A stretch of 64,000 bases of DNA from Anadara kagoshimensis (GCA_021292105.1 CM037869.1:36831835-36895834), one strand, 5' to 3'. Positions 20,597 through 30,964 are shown, numbered from the stretch's first letter. The notes: generated by a model not told the origin, from the sequence alone. Translations and numbers: made by a program.

Positions 20597-21961
20597 ATGT
20601 GTATGTTTGTAGTCATAACACTACTGGTTGTGAATTGTATTACTAACTCTGTGTTTGCAGTATGCCCTCTGGGATCACATAGCAAATGTTTCTGTATCCA
20701 TGACGTCATCGACTGTACACGTCACAATGTTACCACCATTGAACCATTTCTGCCTGGATCCACCAATGAGTATTCAACGCTCTCTTTATCTGGCAATTCT
20801 TTAACAATTGTGTCGAACAGTAGCTTTAAGAATCTTAAAGTTGCGAACATATTTTTGGATAACAATATCATAAGTGACATAGAGTTTGACGCATTCAACG
20901 ACCTGTCCGTCTTGTTAAAAGTCCTGAATTTAGAGAATAACAAGTTGACAACAATCCCTAAGGCTTTGATAAACCTGGACGTTTTGGCAACCCTGAATTT
21001 GAAGGAAAACCCTATAACATCAGTAGGCTTCATGAATGGCGATGCCGTTTTCAGACACCTCGGTATAAGCATGCGTGAGTTCCATTTCGGGGATGAAAGT
21101 CAGAATTTTTGGCCGAGCACCATCAGCCATTTCCAACAACTTCGAGTATTGTACATTTACGGAACCAACGTACAAGTAGCGCCACCTCATGCTTTTCATA
21201 GTTTCGAAAGAACACTTCGCGAACTGCATATTACCAATACCAAGCTGTCGATTGTTCCGAACTCCATCGGTGAGCTAAGCGCGTTGGAAGAATTGTATTT
21301 CGACGATAATGTTAACGTTGGTGACCAGAACATCATAAGTGCGTCGTTTAAAAGTCTAGCAGGAACACTTCATACGTTGAGTCTGCAAAATAATAGTTTA
21401 ACAACGTTTCCGAATATTCTCTACGATCTCACGAGTCTACATAATTTCACGATGGACAGAAATAAACTTTGGTACATCAGCGATGACGCGGTGTCAACTT
21501 TAAACAGCAACATAACGTATTTGAGTTTCAAACAATGCAATTTGGACCGAATACCGCAGTCGTTATTGAGAATTACCCCCCTTATGTTTCTTGATTTGAC
21601 GGAAAATAACATTCACAGTATTGAACGAGATGATTTAGGGTATCTTAGACATTTGAAAACATTAATTGCACGTAAAAATCCACTAAAATACGTATCTACA
21701 GAAGTTTTGAAAGGAATGAATTCTCTGACAACCCTTGACTTCTCAGATACGAAACTTCCGGCAATACCGACTGCCATTGTGCATGCGCCGACATTGCGGA
21801 CATTGAAATTTAACAACGCACCGATAGCTTGCACCTGTGACCTTAAATGGTATCTGTCAAGCCCATTCCATGACAAAACGATGCATATTGAAGGACTCTG
21901 TGAGACCATTAACCAATCAATCCAACAATACTTGACCACCCGCGTACCAAGATGTCCTTAA
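20597..21961 (+). CDS. LRR-C: secreted leucine-rich-repeat protein, intact
   Basis: 454 residues. The ATG sits directly after an acceptor-like 'ctctatttcag', exactly as in LRR-B, so an upstream 5' exon is likely. Residues 1-21 form a signal peptide (MCMFVVITLLVV..., cleavage before V22). Cys23, with the CFCIHDVIDC motif, forms the LRRNT cap. About 13 LRRs follow, including the family core HSFERTLREL.I.NT and LEELYFDDN. The LRRCT cap has Cys412, Cys414, Cys435 and Cys453 (IACTCDLKW ... GLCETI ... PRCP), and the protein ends immediately after. No membrane segment or GPI-type tail is present. It is more diverged from A/B than they are from each other. Function is unknown; secretion and protein-protein binding are inferred from the fold. 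Confidence 0.92.
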   Translation: MCMFVVITLLVVNCITNSVFAVCPLGSHSKCFCIHDVIDCTRHNVTTIEPFLPGSTNEYSTLSLSGNSLTIVSNSSFKNLKVANIFLDNNIISDIEFDAFNDLSVLLKVLNLENNKLTTIPKALINLDVLATLNLKENPITSVGFMNGDAVFRHLGISMREFHFGDESQNFWPSTISHFQQLRVLYIYGTNVQVAPPHAFHSFERTLRELHITNTKLSIVPNSIGELSALEELYFDDNVNVGDQNIISASFKSLAGTLHTLSLQNNSLTTFPNILYDLTSLHNFTMDRNKLWYISDDAVSTLNSNITYLSFKQCNLDRIPQSLLRITPLMFLDLTENNIHSIERDDLGYLRHLKTLIARKNPLKYVSTEVLKGMNSLTTLDFSDTKLPAIPTAIVHAPTLRTLKFNNAPIACTCDLKWYLSSPFHDKTMHIEGLCETINQSIQQYLTTRVPRCP

Positions 21962-22108
21962 CGGAATGTCGAAAGTCCTTAACGGAATACCGATACAATT
22001 AAACTTTCTTAGCTTTATTTACAGAAGAGTTCTGCAAACTTCAGTCTCTTGTAAGCTTTTGTGTGTGTAATATTTGTTAAATTTAACCAGAATATAAAGA
22101 AACCATGT

Positions 22109-22318
22109 CCCTGTTTCACAATCATTTCTTAAGGGTTTTCTAAATCTTATCTGACAAATTAAAAACCTCTATAATTTTATTAAGAAATCGAGATATTGTG
22201 GTGTCATTTCAAAGTATACATCATGCATTTAGTTTTGACAAAAATATTAATTCTTAGCTCCAAAAAAGAGCTTGCTAAAATTTGCTTTTAAGTTCAGGAA
22301 TGATTGTGAAACCGGGAC
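22109..22318. mobile_element. MITE, GTTTCACAATCATT family, first copy
   Basis: The left end 'gtttcacaatcatttctta' is the imperfect inverse of the right end 'aggaatgattgtgaaac'. The interior is AT-rich and non-coding. A second member lies 350 bp downstream. Both are just 3' of LRR-C. Confidence 0.75.
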
Positions 22319-22322
22319 CAGG

Positions 22323-22421
22323 ACCCCGTTGTTACAACCGCTATTGAAATAACGACCGCTATTGAAATAATTATTTCAATAGTGGTCGTTATTTCAATAG
22401 CGGTTGCAACACCCCGTTGTT
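22323..22421. mobile_element. 72-bp foldback palindrome flanked by 11-bp direct repeats
   Basis: Two 36-base arms, 22335-22370 and 22371-22406, are inverse with one mismatch and no spacer. Each arm contains two copies of 'cgctattgaaataa' or close variants. ACCCCGTTGTT occurs at 22323-22333 and again at 22411-22421, as expected for a target-site duplication. Confidence 0.8.
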
Positions 22422-22671
22422 CAAAGCTCTGTTAGCTTAACCAAATGGTTAGTGAAAAATCAAAATGTTATTAAATTAATGAATAATTTATAATTATTAT
22501 TGACATATATTTGGGACTTAAATCGCGTCTTTTTTTATAATATCAATTGAATGTACATGTATATATTTACTCTTGATAAAAAATCAAAAAATATTATTAC
22601 TACCAAAGATAAAAAATTTCACTAACCAATACGTTGAGATAATGAAGTTTAAAAAACTGAGTCTTGGCCCC

Positions 22672-22895
22672 AGTTTCATAAACATTTCTTAACTAAGATT
22701 TTACTTAAATATGACAACTTAAAAACCTTTTTGATATTGTTAACTGTTAAGAAATAGTGGAATTTAAAATTCAATCCAGCATTTGACATCTACATTTAGC
22801 TTTGACAAAAATATTTATCCGTAGTTTCAAAAAGAATTACCAAAATTTTTAAGATATGGAAAATCTTAGTTGTGGAATGATTGTGAAACCGGACC
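22672..22895. mobile_element. MITE, GTTTCACAATCATT family, second copy
   Basis: Ends 'gtttcataaacatttctta' and 'ggaatgattgtgaaac' are inverted; the left inner arm 'actaagatttt' pairs with the right 'aaaatcttagt'. The inner sequence is related to the copy at 22109-22318 ('agctttgacaaaaatattta'). Confidence 0.75.
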
Positions 22896-22899
22896 TAAA

Positions 22900-23640
22900 A
22901 CTCTACATTGAAACATATGTCTTATCGATTAAAAAAAATTGAAAGTGTAACGAGTGGCCTTAATAATCTAGAATGAGCGAAAATATTTGTGAATAAACTA
23001 AATAAATAAATTTGGTCTGATGAATACTATTGATACAGTTTTATGCTAAAGCCTAGTTCGGTAAAGAATACTGCAGATCACTTTTTTTTCGCAAGAAGAA
23101 AATTTCGCGTCAAGGCCAGCTTTGCTTTATTCGCTTGATATTTGAATTCGCTTTTGGAATCTAATTGCATACAATATATGTATGTCAATATAGAAATAAC
23201 TGTGCTGGAAAAATTCGCGTGATATTTGAATTCGCGAATAGGATACGTCGCGAATTTTCGCCAAAATAAATCTCTCACGAAATAAAAGTGTTCTATAGTA
23301 TGATGTTACGACAGTCAAGATCATTTCACTCATATTCGGGTAACAAGTTCTGGGATGGTAGAGGAAACCAAACACTTAGACAATCCGACCTTAAGAAAAA
23401 GTGGGAATCGAATCTATGCTATGAAAACTCTACCATTTATAAGTTTTTGTATGATAACGAAGTCTTGTACGAAACCTAAATCTTTAACACGTCCTTTTGT
23501 GTACCACAAATTACCGTAATATAGTCCTTGCCATGACATATCAAAACACGCATCGTGTACCACTTTTGCCCAACACGAACTTTGTCCGGCCACTTTATAT
23601 CGTAACAGCGCTCTTGTGTCCAACCTACATTAGTAGCATG
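22900..23640. other. Intergenic; 'ttcgc' direct-repeat patch at 23085-23280
   Basis: 23085-23280 repeats 'gatatttgaattcgc' twice with several isolated 'ttcgcg' words; the origin is unknown. The rest shows no gene. The many small overlapping frames on both strands lack start context or domains. Confidence 0.4.
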
Positions 23641-23642
23641 AC

Positions 23643-23820
23643 AATTGACGTATCGCCGGCCATGCCTTTTATATTCCGACACCGACCGCCATCATGGTAC
23701 TGATGTCAGTGACGTCAATAAATGACGCAATTCAGGTCGAGTTTTCATTCGTTTTGATTGTAATTCAAGCATGCCGGGCCTTTGCCGGAACATTGTGGGC
23801 GTGGCCAGCCATCCGATATC
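23643..23820 (-). mobile_element. MITE 'AATTGACG' family, antisense, internally deleted
   Basis: Starts with 'aattgacgtatcgccggcca' and runs through 'ccgacaccgaccgccatcat', 'tcagtgacgtcaat', 'aattcaggtcgagtttt' and 'cattgtgggcgtggccagcc', the reverse of the element at 26781-26991 minus a middle part. Confidence 0.75.
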
Positions 23821-23869
23821 GTAGCACGGGGCTTGTGCCACCATTATCTTACAGCATATATACAGTGAC

Positions 23870-24080
23870 AGTGCCTTTGTCGTGCCACACCTATATCGTG
23901 ACACGGGCTATATGTTTTAAGGTCTCGTACGTAACTACCGAGATGATGACGTAAGGATATGCACATTGTTCTGTAATTTTCGGGTATAAACCGCCAGGGT
24001 ATCCGACTAAGACTTCCATTCTTAGAGTAACGTTAATAGCGGATAATAACGTCCATTGTTTGTAATTTTAACAGCCTTTT
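23870..24080. other. SINE scrap and unassigned sequence
   Basis: 'cctttgtcgtgccacacc' and 'gtgacacgggct' at about 23873-23912 match a well-known mollusc SINE body. The remainder up to the tRNA-like array has no feature. Confidence 0.4.
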
Positions 24081-24084
24081 AAGA

Positions 24085-25545
24085 AGTGTGGGCTTGGTGG
24101 CGGAGTGCGTTACAGCGCGCTCTTACATACCACAGCGCCTCTAGCCCTCTAGGTTCGAATCCTACTCGGGTTTGTCTATTCATTGGTCGAGTGCGTTAAA
24201 GCGTGTCCTTACATACCACAGCGCCTCTAGCCCTCTAGGTTCGAATCCTACTCGTGTTTGTCTATTCAATGGTCGAGTGCGTTAAAGCGTGTCCTTACAT
24301 ACCACAGCGCCTCTAGCCCTCTAGGTTCGAATCCTACTCGGGTTTGTCTATTCATTGGTCGAGTGCGTTAAAGCGTGCCCTTACATACCACAGCGCCTCT
24401 AGCCATCTAGGTTCGAATCCTACTCGGGTTTGTCTATTCAGTGGTCAAGTGCGTTACAACGCGCTCTTACATACCACAGCGCATCTTGTCCTCTAGGTTC
24501 GAATCCTACTCGGGTTTGTCTATTCAGTGACCGAGTGCGTTAAAGCGTGCCCTTACAAACCACAGCGCATCTAGCCCTCTAGGTTCGAATCCTACTCGGG
24601 TTTGTCTATTCATTGGCCAAGTGCGTTACAACGCCCCTTACATACCACAGCGCATCTTGTCCTCTAGGTTCGAATCCTACTCGGGTTTGTCTATTCAGTG
24701 ACCGAGTGCGTTAAAGCGTGCCCTTACAAACCACAGCGCATCTAGCCCTCTAGGTTCGAATCCTACTCGGGTTTGTCTATTCAGTGGCCGAGTGCGTTAC
24801 AACGCGCCCTTACATACCACAGCGCCTCTAGCCTTCTAGGTTCGAATCCTACTCGGGTTTGTCTATTCAGTGGCCGAGTGCGTTAAAGCGCGCTCTTACA
24901 TACCACAGCGCCTCTAGCCATCTAGGTTCGAATCCTACTCGGGTTTGTCTATTCAGTGGCCGAGTGCGTTACAGCGCGCTCTTACATACTACAGCGCCTC
25001 TAGCCTTCTATGTTCGAATCCTACTCGGGTTTGTCTATTCAGTGGCCAAGTGCGTTAAAGCGTGCCCTTACATACCACAGCGCCTCTAGCCCTCTAGGTT
25101 CGAATCCTACTCGGGTTTGTCTATTCAGTGGCCGAGTGCGTTAAAGCGTGTCCTTACATACCACAGCGCATCTAGCCCTCTAGGTTCGAATCCTACTGGG
25201 GTTGGTCTATTCAGTGGCCGAGTGCGTTAAAGCGTGTCCTTACATACCACAGCGCCTCTAGCCCTCTAGGTTCGAATCCTACTCGGGTTTATCTATTTAT
25301 TGACCGTGTGCGTTACAGCGCGCTCTTACATACTACAGCGCCTCTAGCCCTCTAGGTTCGAATCCTACTCGGGTTTGTCTATTCAGTGGCCGAGTGCGTT
25401 ACAACGCGCTCTTACATACCACAGCGCCTCTAGCCCTCTAGGTTCGAATCCTACTCGGGTTTGTCTATTCAGTGGCCGAGTGCGTTACAACGCGCTCTTA
25501 CATACCACAGCGTCTCTAGCCCTCTAGGTTCGAATCCTACTTGGG
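24085..25545 (+). repeat. Array of 17 tRNA-like units, 86-bp period
   Basis: Each unit reads about 'gtggccgagtgcgttaaagc', 'cttacataccacagcgcctc', 'tagccctctaggttcgaatc', 'ctactcgggtttgtctattca'. The first part resembles an A box with the D arm of a tRNA-Ser/Leu type, and 'ggttcgaatcc' is a canonical Pol III B box. B boxes recur from about 24153 to 25529, giving 17 units at a mean spacing of 86. The acceptor stem does not pair, the anticodon arm is unclear, and the units are head to tail without spacers, so they are not functional tRNA genes by eye. Units are very similar, which indicates recent expansion or homogenisation. Confidence 0.88.
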
Positions 25546-25854
25546 ATAGATCTTAGAGCAAAATGATTTGTCTCTTCATTTGCCGAAGATCGGCGTTTTT
25601 CTCCAATCTTACATGTTTCTTCAATAATCCAGGAACTGACAGCCTCGATATAAGGAGTGAAATATACTATATTTGGGCGTAACATTCTATTGCTCAACTG
25701 CACTTTCACTTAAGAATGACACAAAATGCAAATAAAAGTCGACCGTGGGGTGTGAAAAATAATCTGCGCAATTTTTAGAGGTTTGTTATTTATGCTCGAC
25801 TTTACTGGAAGAGGAATAACTCTATTAAGAAAAATAAATCTAAAATATTTAGCC
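25546..25854. other. Intergenic, no feature seen
   Basis: Begins where the last tRNA-like unit loses the repeat ('ctacttgggatagatc'). AT-rich, non-coding. Confidence 0.5.
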
Positions 25855-26205
25855 TACGGTAGTTCGTTAGGCAGTGCTCGCTTCGTATGTAGGAAGTTGG
25901 GGTTCGAACACCAGCAGGGTCTGACCAGGACTAGAAAATAGGCAGTGACTGTTTTTGGTTTTGATTTTATTTTTTTTTTTATTATTATTTTTTTTTTTTT
26001 TTTTTTTGCTAAGCATTCGTCATTCAGAAATGGAAGACACGGAATCTTTTGGGAATGGTTAAAAAATATATATGCCCCGTTTCACGGCAGGCATGGGACG
26101 TTAACCACCACCCCCCCCCCCCCGCCTGCAGCTTATCCTGAATGCACTTCAAAGGTACAATATACATATAATTGAAATATTCTTGACTGAGACATTAATC
26201 TTCCT
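25855..26205 (+). mobile_element. tRNA-derived SINE with internal poly-T and poly-C runs
   Basis: The head 'ggcagtgctcgcttcgtatg' and 'ggggttcgaacacc' plus 'agggtctgaccaggactag' parallels the SINE at 8890-9200, as does the tail 'gaaatattcttgactgagac'. A T-rich tract (25966-26008) and a C run (about 26107-26121) interrupt it. Confidence 0.7.
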
Positions 26206-26780
26206 GCTGAATCAATTGAATCTAGATTATATCACTGCACTGATATCGAGACATTTTCGACTTTTGATGGATTTCAATGAATCTATATCTTTGCAATAAA
26301 GAGTGATTTTAGCGTCAAGCCAGGAATTGGTGCGCTAGAATGGGTGGTAAATATGTTGTAATCACGTATATAAAGTATAGATTTGTCGAAAGTTAAACAT
26401 GGAGTTAACGAAAATCATCTAAATGACCAAGATGTAGATGACCAAGAAGCTACAAAGCGGTTAGCTGTCGAACTCATCTGTTCAAACCCTTCAATGGATT
26501 TTCATGAAACTTTCACACAATAATTGTGATATAATGTAGATGTGCACCTCTTATTTAAAAATTTGATCCGATGGATTTTTTTATATGGGGGGAGCGGGGG
26601 TATTTTTTGTGAGCTTGTGGCTCACATTTTTTCTAGTTTAGTCATTATTATTTATTATTGATTAATGACAAATGTGTTCTAAATCTTTTAACAAACACGA
26701 GTTGTGTTAATGCAAACTATCTGCTTTGTACTCGTATCGTCTGTCTCCGATAAATAGTGTGGCTATTTGACATTAGAGAT
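26206..26780. other. Intergenic, no gene
   Basis: Contains a G-rich patch, 'ggggggagcgggggt', at about 26587. No open frame of note. Confidence 0.5.
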
Positions 26781-26991
26781 GATTGACGGATCGACGGCCA
26801 CGCCGCCCACTATGTTCCGACAGAGGGTCGACATGCTTGAATTACGCGCAAAAGAATGAAAACTCGGCCTGAATTGTTCGGTTTAATGACGTCACTGACA
26901 CTAGAACGCCATAAGCTGCCGTGATGCTGCTTTGGTACCGTGATGGCGGCCAGTGTCGGAACATTGTGGGCGTGGCCGGCGAAACGTCAAT
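26781..26991 (+). mobile_element. MITE 'AATTGACG' family, longest copy
   Basis: ~211 bp. Left end 'attgacggatcgacggccac', right end 'gtggccggcgaaacgtcaat'. It is nearly identical to 8029-8218 in the right half ('ctttggtaccgtgatggcgg') and carries about 20 extra bases near the left end ('gccgcccactatgttccgac'). Confidence 0.85.
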
Positions 26992-27151
26992 TGGGTAGAC
27001 ATAACACCATGACATTTAGTTCCAAGACTGTAGAACCCTTTTCTTACTATATGATGTCGGTAGAAATCAAATTTCTAGTTTGAAAGTTGTTACAACATGC
27101 CATGGGTATAAATCGAGTCCTCTTGTTGGACACTAAACACGTATATTGCAA

Positions 27152-27486
27152 TTTGTCACCCCTCAAAGAAATTTCTCGCATGCTGATTGATTAACTTGCC
27201 GGGGTACTTGGAACAATGTTCGGAAATCTGCCGGGGTACATGAAAGCACGCGACGTTTTGCGGTAAAAGGAAAGTAACTCGTACATCGTTGACGTCTAGT
27301 TACGGTAAACAAACATGGCGAAAACATACAATTGTCACACAAAATACGAAGTAAAAGTTAAAATGATCCAATTGGTTACGCTTTGAAGGGTGACAAAAAC
27401 GTTTGCAGGTTACACGGCCCCATGTGCCCCGTCAAAGATTTATGTAACCTGAGCCGCAGGCGGGGTACATGGGGCCGTGTAACCTG
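27152..27486. mobile_element. Two adjacent inverted-repeat elements
   Basis: The outer pair is 'tttgtcacccctcaaag' (about 27152-27168) against 'ctttgaagggtgacaaa' (27381-27397). Eight bases later a hairpin follows with 26-base arms at 27406-27431 and 27461-27486, one mismatch, reading 'caggttacacggccccatgt' into the loop. 'cggggtac' words occur in both, so they may be parts of one composite element. Confidence 0.7.
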
Positions 27487-27544
27487 TCAAAGCCCTGTAT
27501 AACTTATAATATATTAATTATATTTTACAACTAGTGATCCGAGT

Positions 27545-27775
27545 TAATTTTGGTGGGCCTGGGTGGCCGCGTATATGGATCACAGTTCTTTTATCTACCA
27601 AGACTCGAATTCCATTCGTAACAGACTCTAGTGTGGTAAAGTTTGACAGTTTACTTGTCACTGAGGTCGGTTTTCTCTGGACACCCCGGGTTCCTTCACC
27701 ACAAATGAACCATGAACGCCTCCATACCAGTGAAAGAAACTTGATTTGGTCGTACAACTTCATTACTATGCCAAA
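27545..27775 (+). mobile_element. tRNA-derived SINE of bivalve type
   Basis: 'ggtgggcctgggtggccgcg' with 'actcgaattcc' forms a tRNA-like head. The body has 'gtcactgaggtcggttttct', 'ctggacaccccgggttcctt' and 'caccacaaatgaaccat', close to a central domain common in bivalve SINEs. Small frames across it on both strands are not genes. Confidence 0.7.
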
Positions 27776-28029
27776 CTAGCAAGTCGGATTCAAAGAACAA
27801 AAAAGGTACTCCATAATAATGACGTAGTATTATGACGCCACACAAATCCCACACTGCAACTAGAATTCACCACAATACTATTGGGACTTGCATAAAAAAT
27901 TGACCTATTAACACACCATTACTACTCAATTAGGATGCTGGTTCTTGGAAAAAAAAAGAACTCTAATATACAAAAAAAATAACAAATCTTTAAAAAATAA
28001 TTAATAATAAATTCATCCGTTTATTAATT

Positions 28030-28330
28030 ATCCTGTGCAGAACGTAGCAGTGCAAGAGCATACCTGGGCTAGAAAAAGTCCCATGAACATATTAGAACTC
28101 GTTAGCGTATAATCTCAATAGAGTGGTCTCCCTTAATACGGGCTTTTTATTTATTTATTATCTTGTTCAGGTTAGGCAAGTCTCGTGTACACAGCGTATA
28201 ATATCTGGAGAGTCGTCTCCCTTTATTACATGACTTTTATCACAACGTGCTTTTCAAAGACCCATGTACACAACGTATAGTCTCTGAAGAGTTGTTTCCC
28301 CTAATTCTGTCTTCTTTAAATTGAGGAAAT
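28030..28330 (+). repeat. Three ~85-90-bp tandem units
   Basis: 'acgtagcagtgcaag'/'cacagcgtataat'/'cacaacgtatagt', each followed by 'ctctggagagtcgtctccct' or a variant and 'gactttta' or 'gggctttttat', near 28100, 28193 and 28275. Confidence 0.5.
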
Positions 28331-28850
28331 ATGTTTCCATTGCCTGTATTAAACGGAGATTAAGTTGAAAGAACGCATTGTTCTAAGAAATCAATATTTA
28401 TCAAAATGATGACATCGGAAAAGAAATGGTATACCAGCTACATCGTAGTAAAAATAAAACGAGGACGAAAATGGTGCCGTATATAAAAACTAAATCTGTT
28501 TTCCCTTGTCTTTTCTTCTCGGCTAATAATATGAACACTTGTTTATTAAGGTGCCTAAAAATACCCGAATGATACCCTTGAATACATGGCATAAAACGAT
28601 ATAAAGATATATATTAAATCTAAATTTGGGACACTGGTTGTTGTTAAGCCAAATATTCTGCACAGCGACTTTATTTTTGAAAAAATGAATAATCTTTTGT
28701 TCTTAATAAGAATTACTCTATATATTTAAACGGCCAATCTTCCTTGTCTGCAGCGTTTGACGAGAAAATTTTGGTCCAATTTAAAATGAGTCATTCTCAA
28801 TTTTGATTTAACACTAGTATGGTAAAGATAGTTCAACAGGAGATATTGCT
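28330..28850. other. Intergenic, nothing recognised
   Basis: AT-rich. No gene or inverted repeat noticed. Confidence 0.5.
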
Positions 28851-28965
28851 TATCCTTCCGAAATATCCGGTCGCATTTCCCTAGCGCAATTTGCCAATTT
28901 CAAAGCGTTAATTTTGCTTTGAAATTGTGATTCGGACATGGGTTGGTCTGTTTATTTTATTTCAG
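28850..28965 (+). mobile_element. RT-element 3' terminal fragment, sense
   Basis: 'gcttatccttccgaaatat', 'cggtcgcatttccctag', 'tttgctttgaaattgtgatt', 'cggacatgggttggtctgtt' follow the family 3' end in sense orientation. Confidence 0.6.
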
Positions 28966-29584
28966 ACTATCGAGGATATCTATCATGAGTTTGTTTAGGC
29001 TTTTTTTAGAGAAAGTAAGAACTCAAATATACAATGGTACGGACACAAATAAATAATTAATTTACTTATTAGTTTAAAATGGTAAATGTATTTTTTTACA
29101 ATCGTAAATTTTGGATTTTATACAAAATGGCAAGATAGATATTTTGAGTTCTTGCTTTTTCTGAAATAGCCTAAAACAATTGATGTGTTCTTTTCCACAA
29201 TTTTCTTTTTCTATTTCGTGCAAAAATTCAGGTGCTAGCAACAACAATGGTTCCCAAAATAGTACAAAACAATTAAAGTTAATGATTATAATAATTTTAA
29301 TAATTTGTAATCACATACTAAAAGCAAACTAGGAATTTTGTTGTTCTTTCGTACAATTAAAATTGATGCATCGTCAAGTAATGCCAATCACTAGGTACGT
29401 ACTTTAGATTTTGCAAATTAAATAATGACAACAGGAAATTATAACATTGATATACAAGAATATATATATGAAAAGAAATTCATCATAAAATTAAAAGATG
29501 TTGATATTAAAAGCTGAAGATTTTCTGAAGATCGACGGCTGTCTCTTGAATTTATAAATTCTGCACGATTATTTGAGCCACCGC
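28966..29584. other. 3' flank of LRR-D, no gene
   Basis: AT-rich. I found no AATAAA close to the LRR-D stop on the minus strand, so its poly(A) site is not assigned. Confidence 0.5.
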
Positions 29585-30964
29585 TTATGGGCATAATGGT
29601 AAAGTTTTTTTAATATAATCGTTAATGGATGAAACAATGGTTTCGCATTCTCCTCTGATGTGAAGAGTTTTGTGGTGAGAATCCTTCCAGATCAGTAGCC
29701 ATTTCAGTTCACATGTACATTCGATTTGATCACCGGTAAGATCTAACGTTATGTGCGAAGCGCTCAAATCCCGGATTGCAGTTGGAATCTGTTTTATCTC
29801 CGTATTGCGTAGATCAATAACGTTTAGGCTGGAATGTAAACCGGAAAAGGCGTACGGAGAAACATACAGGATAGGATTAAAACTGACGTTCAACATCTGT
29901 AAGTTTGTTAGATTTGCTAAGTCATTTTGTTCAATTCCATGAATCGTGTTATTAGACATGTCAAGTTTCTGCATTGACGTCATAAACTGTAGCGCTCCAG
30001 GTATTCGATTTATACCAGAGTTCCTCAAACTAAGAAAAGTAACTCTTGAAACGGTTTTTGCCGACAGATCACTCACAAAATTCAACGCGTTGGCATCCAA
30101 ATTTAGATTTTTCAGATTGTCAAATTTCCCCAAAATCAACGGGAAGACGTTAATTCCGTCATCGCGCAGGGATGCGTTCTGTAGGTAAGGTAAAAGTCCG
30201 GTTACCAGAGGTACGTTCATACCTGCATCTCCAACTCGTTTATTGTGGTCAAAGTGCAATGTGTCCAGAAAATTGAGAGTAACTACAGCTAAAGGTACAG
30301 AGACTAAATTAGTATTTTGGATGGTCAATTTTCTTAAAGTTCCTTCGAATCCATAAAATGCTCGTTGTGGTATGGTGTTAAAATCTGCACCGTTAACTTC
30401 CAAAACTTTTAGCATCTGCAAATGTTTCATGGTTTCAGGCCATTTAAATAAATCGTTTTTAGAACCAAAATGAAATTCTAATAACGTTTTTCCTATGTGT
30501 CGCATTACTTCTTCATCATACGAATCATAATCCATCGGGTTATCGACAACATTAAGTCTTTCTAATTTCGTAAGGTCTAGTAAGGCGTTTGGAAGTTTAG
30601 ACAAGTAATTCTGAGCTAGGTTTAAAGTTTTAAGTTTATCTTTCAAAGGTTCAAACGCGTGGTCGTTCATGCTTCGATCGCGGAGAATATTACCATGTAA
30701 ATCTAGTTGTTCAACATCTAGGCCTTTAAAAGAATTATTATTCAGAAAATTAATAGTACCGTCTACTATTTCTACTCTGATATAACGTGGTGTTCCGACA
30801 AATATCGGTAACACATGTAGTTGTGAACAGTGCACTATGTCATCGATACAGCTACATCGCCCGGAACCAGTATGTCCTGGTGGGGTACATGTACTCGCCC
30901 GTTTCATTGGATGCCCAGTTACCCCTTTAACATCCATCGTAAGGAGGACCGCCAGCAGAAGAAA
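29585..30964 (-). CDS. LRR-D: secreted leucine-rich-repeat protein, intact
   Basis: The frame is open from the stop at 29585 up to an acceptor 'ctattatttacag' on the minus strand, exon edge 30964, where the signal core FLLLAVLLTMDVKGVTG begins. A start exon upstream is expected by analogy with A, B and E. Alternatively, translation starts unspliced at an in-frame ATG at 30991 (MLTLFYYLQFLLLAVLL), giving 468 residues. A basic spacer, HPMKRAS, precedes the LRRNT cysteines (CTPPG...CSCIDDIVHC). About 13 LRRs follow with the family core AFYGFEGTLRKLTIQNTN and LDTLHFDHNKRVGDAG. The LRRCT is ECTCELKWLL ... GECETI ... PLCP at the very C-terminus. No membrane segment. It is transcribed away from LRR-E. 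Confidence 0.9.
   Translation of the reverse strand, partial: FLLLAVLLTMDVKGVTGHPMKRASTCTPPGHTGSGRCSCIDDIVHCSQLHVLPIFVGTPRYIRVEIVDGTINFLNNNSFKGLDVEQLDLHGNILRDRSMNDHAFEPLKDKLKTLNLAQNYLSKLPNALLDLTKLERLNVVDNPMDYDSYDEEVMRHIGKTLLEFHFGSKNDLFKWPETMKHLQMLKVLEVNGADFNTIPQRAFYGFEGTLRKLTIQNTNLVSVPLAVVTLNFLDTLHFDHNKRVGDAGMNVPLVTGLLPYLQNASLRDDGINVFPLILGKFDNLKNLNLDANALNFVSDLSAKTVSRVTFLSLRNSGINRIPGALQFMTSMQKLDMSNNTIHGIEQNDLANLTNLQMLNVSFNPILYVSPYAFSGLHSSLNVIDLRNTEIKQIPTAIRDLSASHITLDLTGDQIECTCELKWLLIWKDSHHKTLHIRGECETIVSSINDYIKKTLPLCP

Noticed and set aside
24859..25089. 76-codon frame in the tRNA-like array
   Set aside because: It follows the 86-bp repeat exactly and is a by-product of the array.
24085..25545. 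CRISPR-like array
   Set aside because: Units are contiguous with no unique spacers, and the genome is animal.
24085..25545. Cluster of functional tRNA genes
   Set aside because: The acceptor arms do not pair and no clear anticodon loop is seen; only the internal promoter boxes look intact.
27534..27779. Two overlapping 81-codon frames on opposite strands
   Set aside because: They lie in a tRNA-derived SINE.
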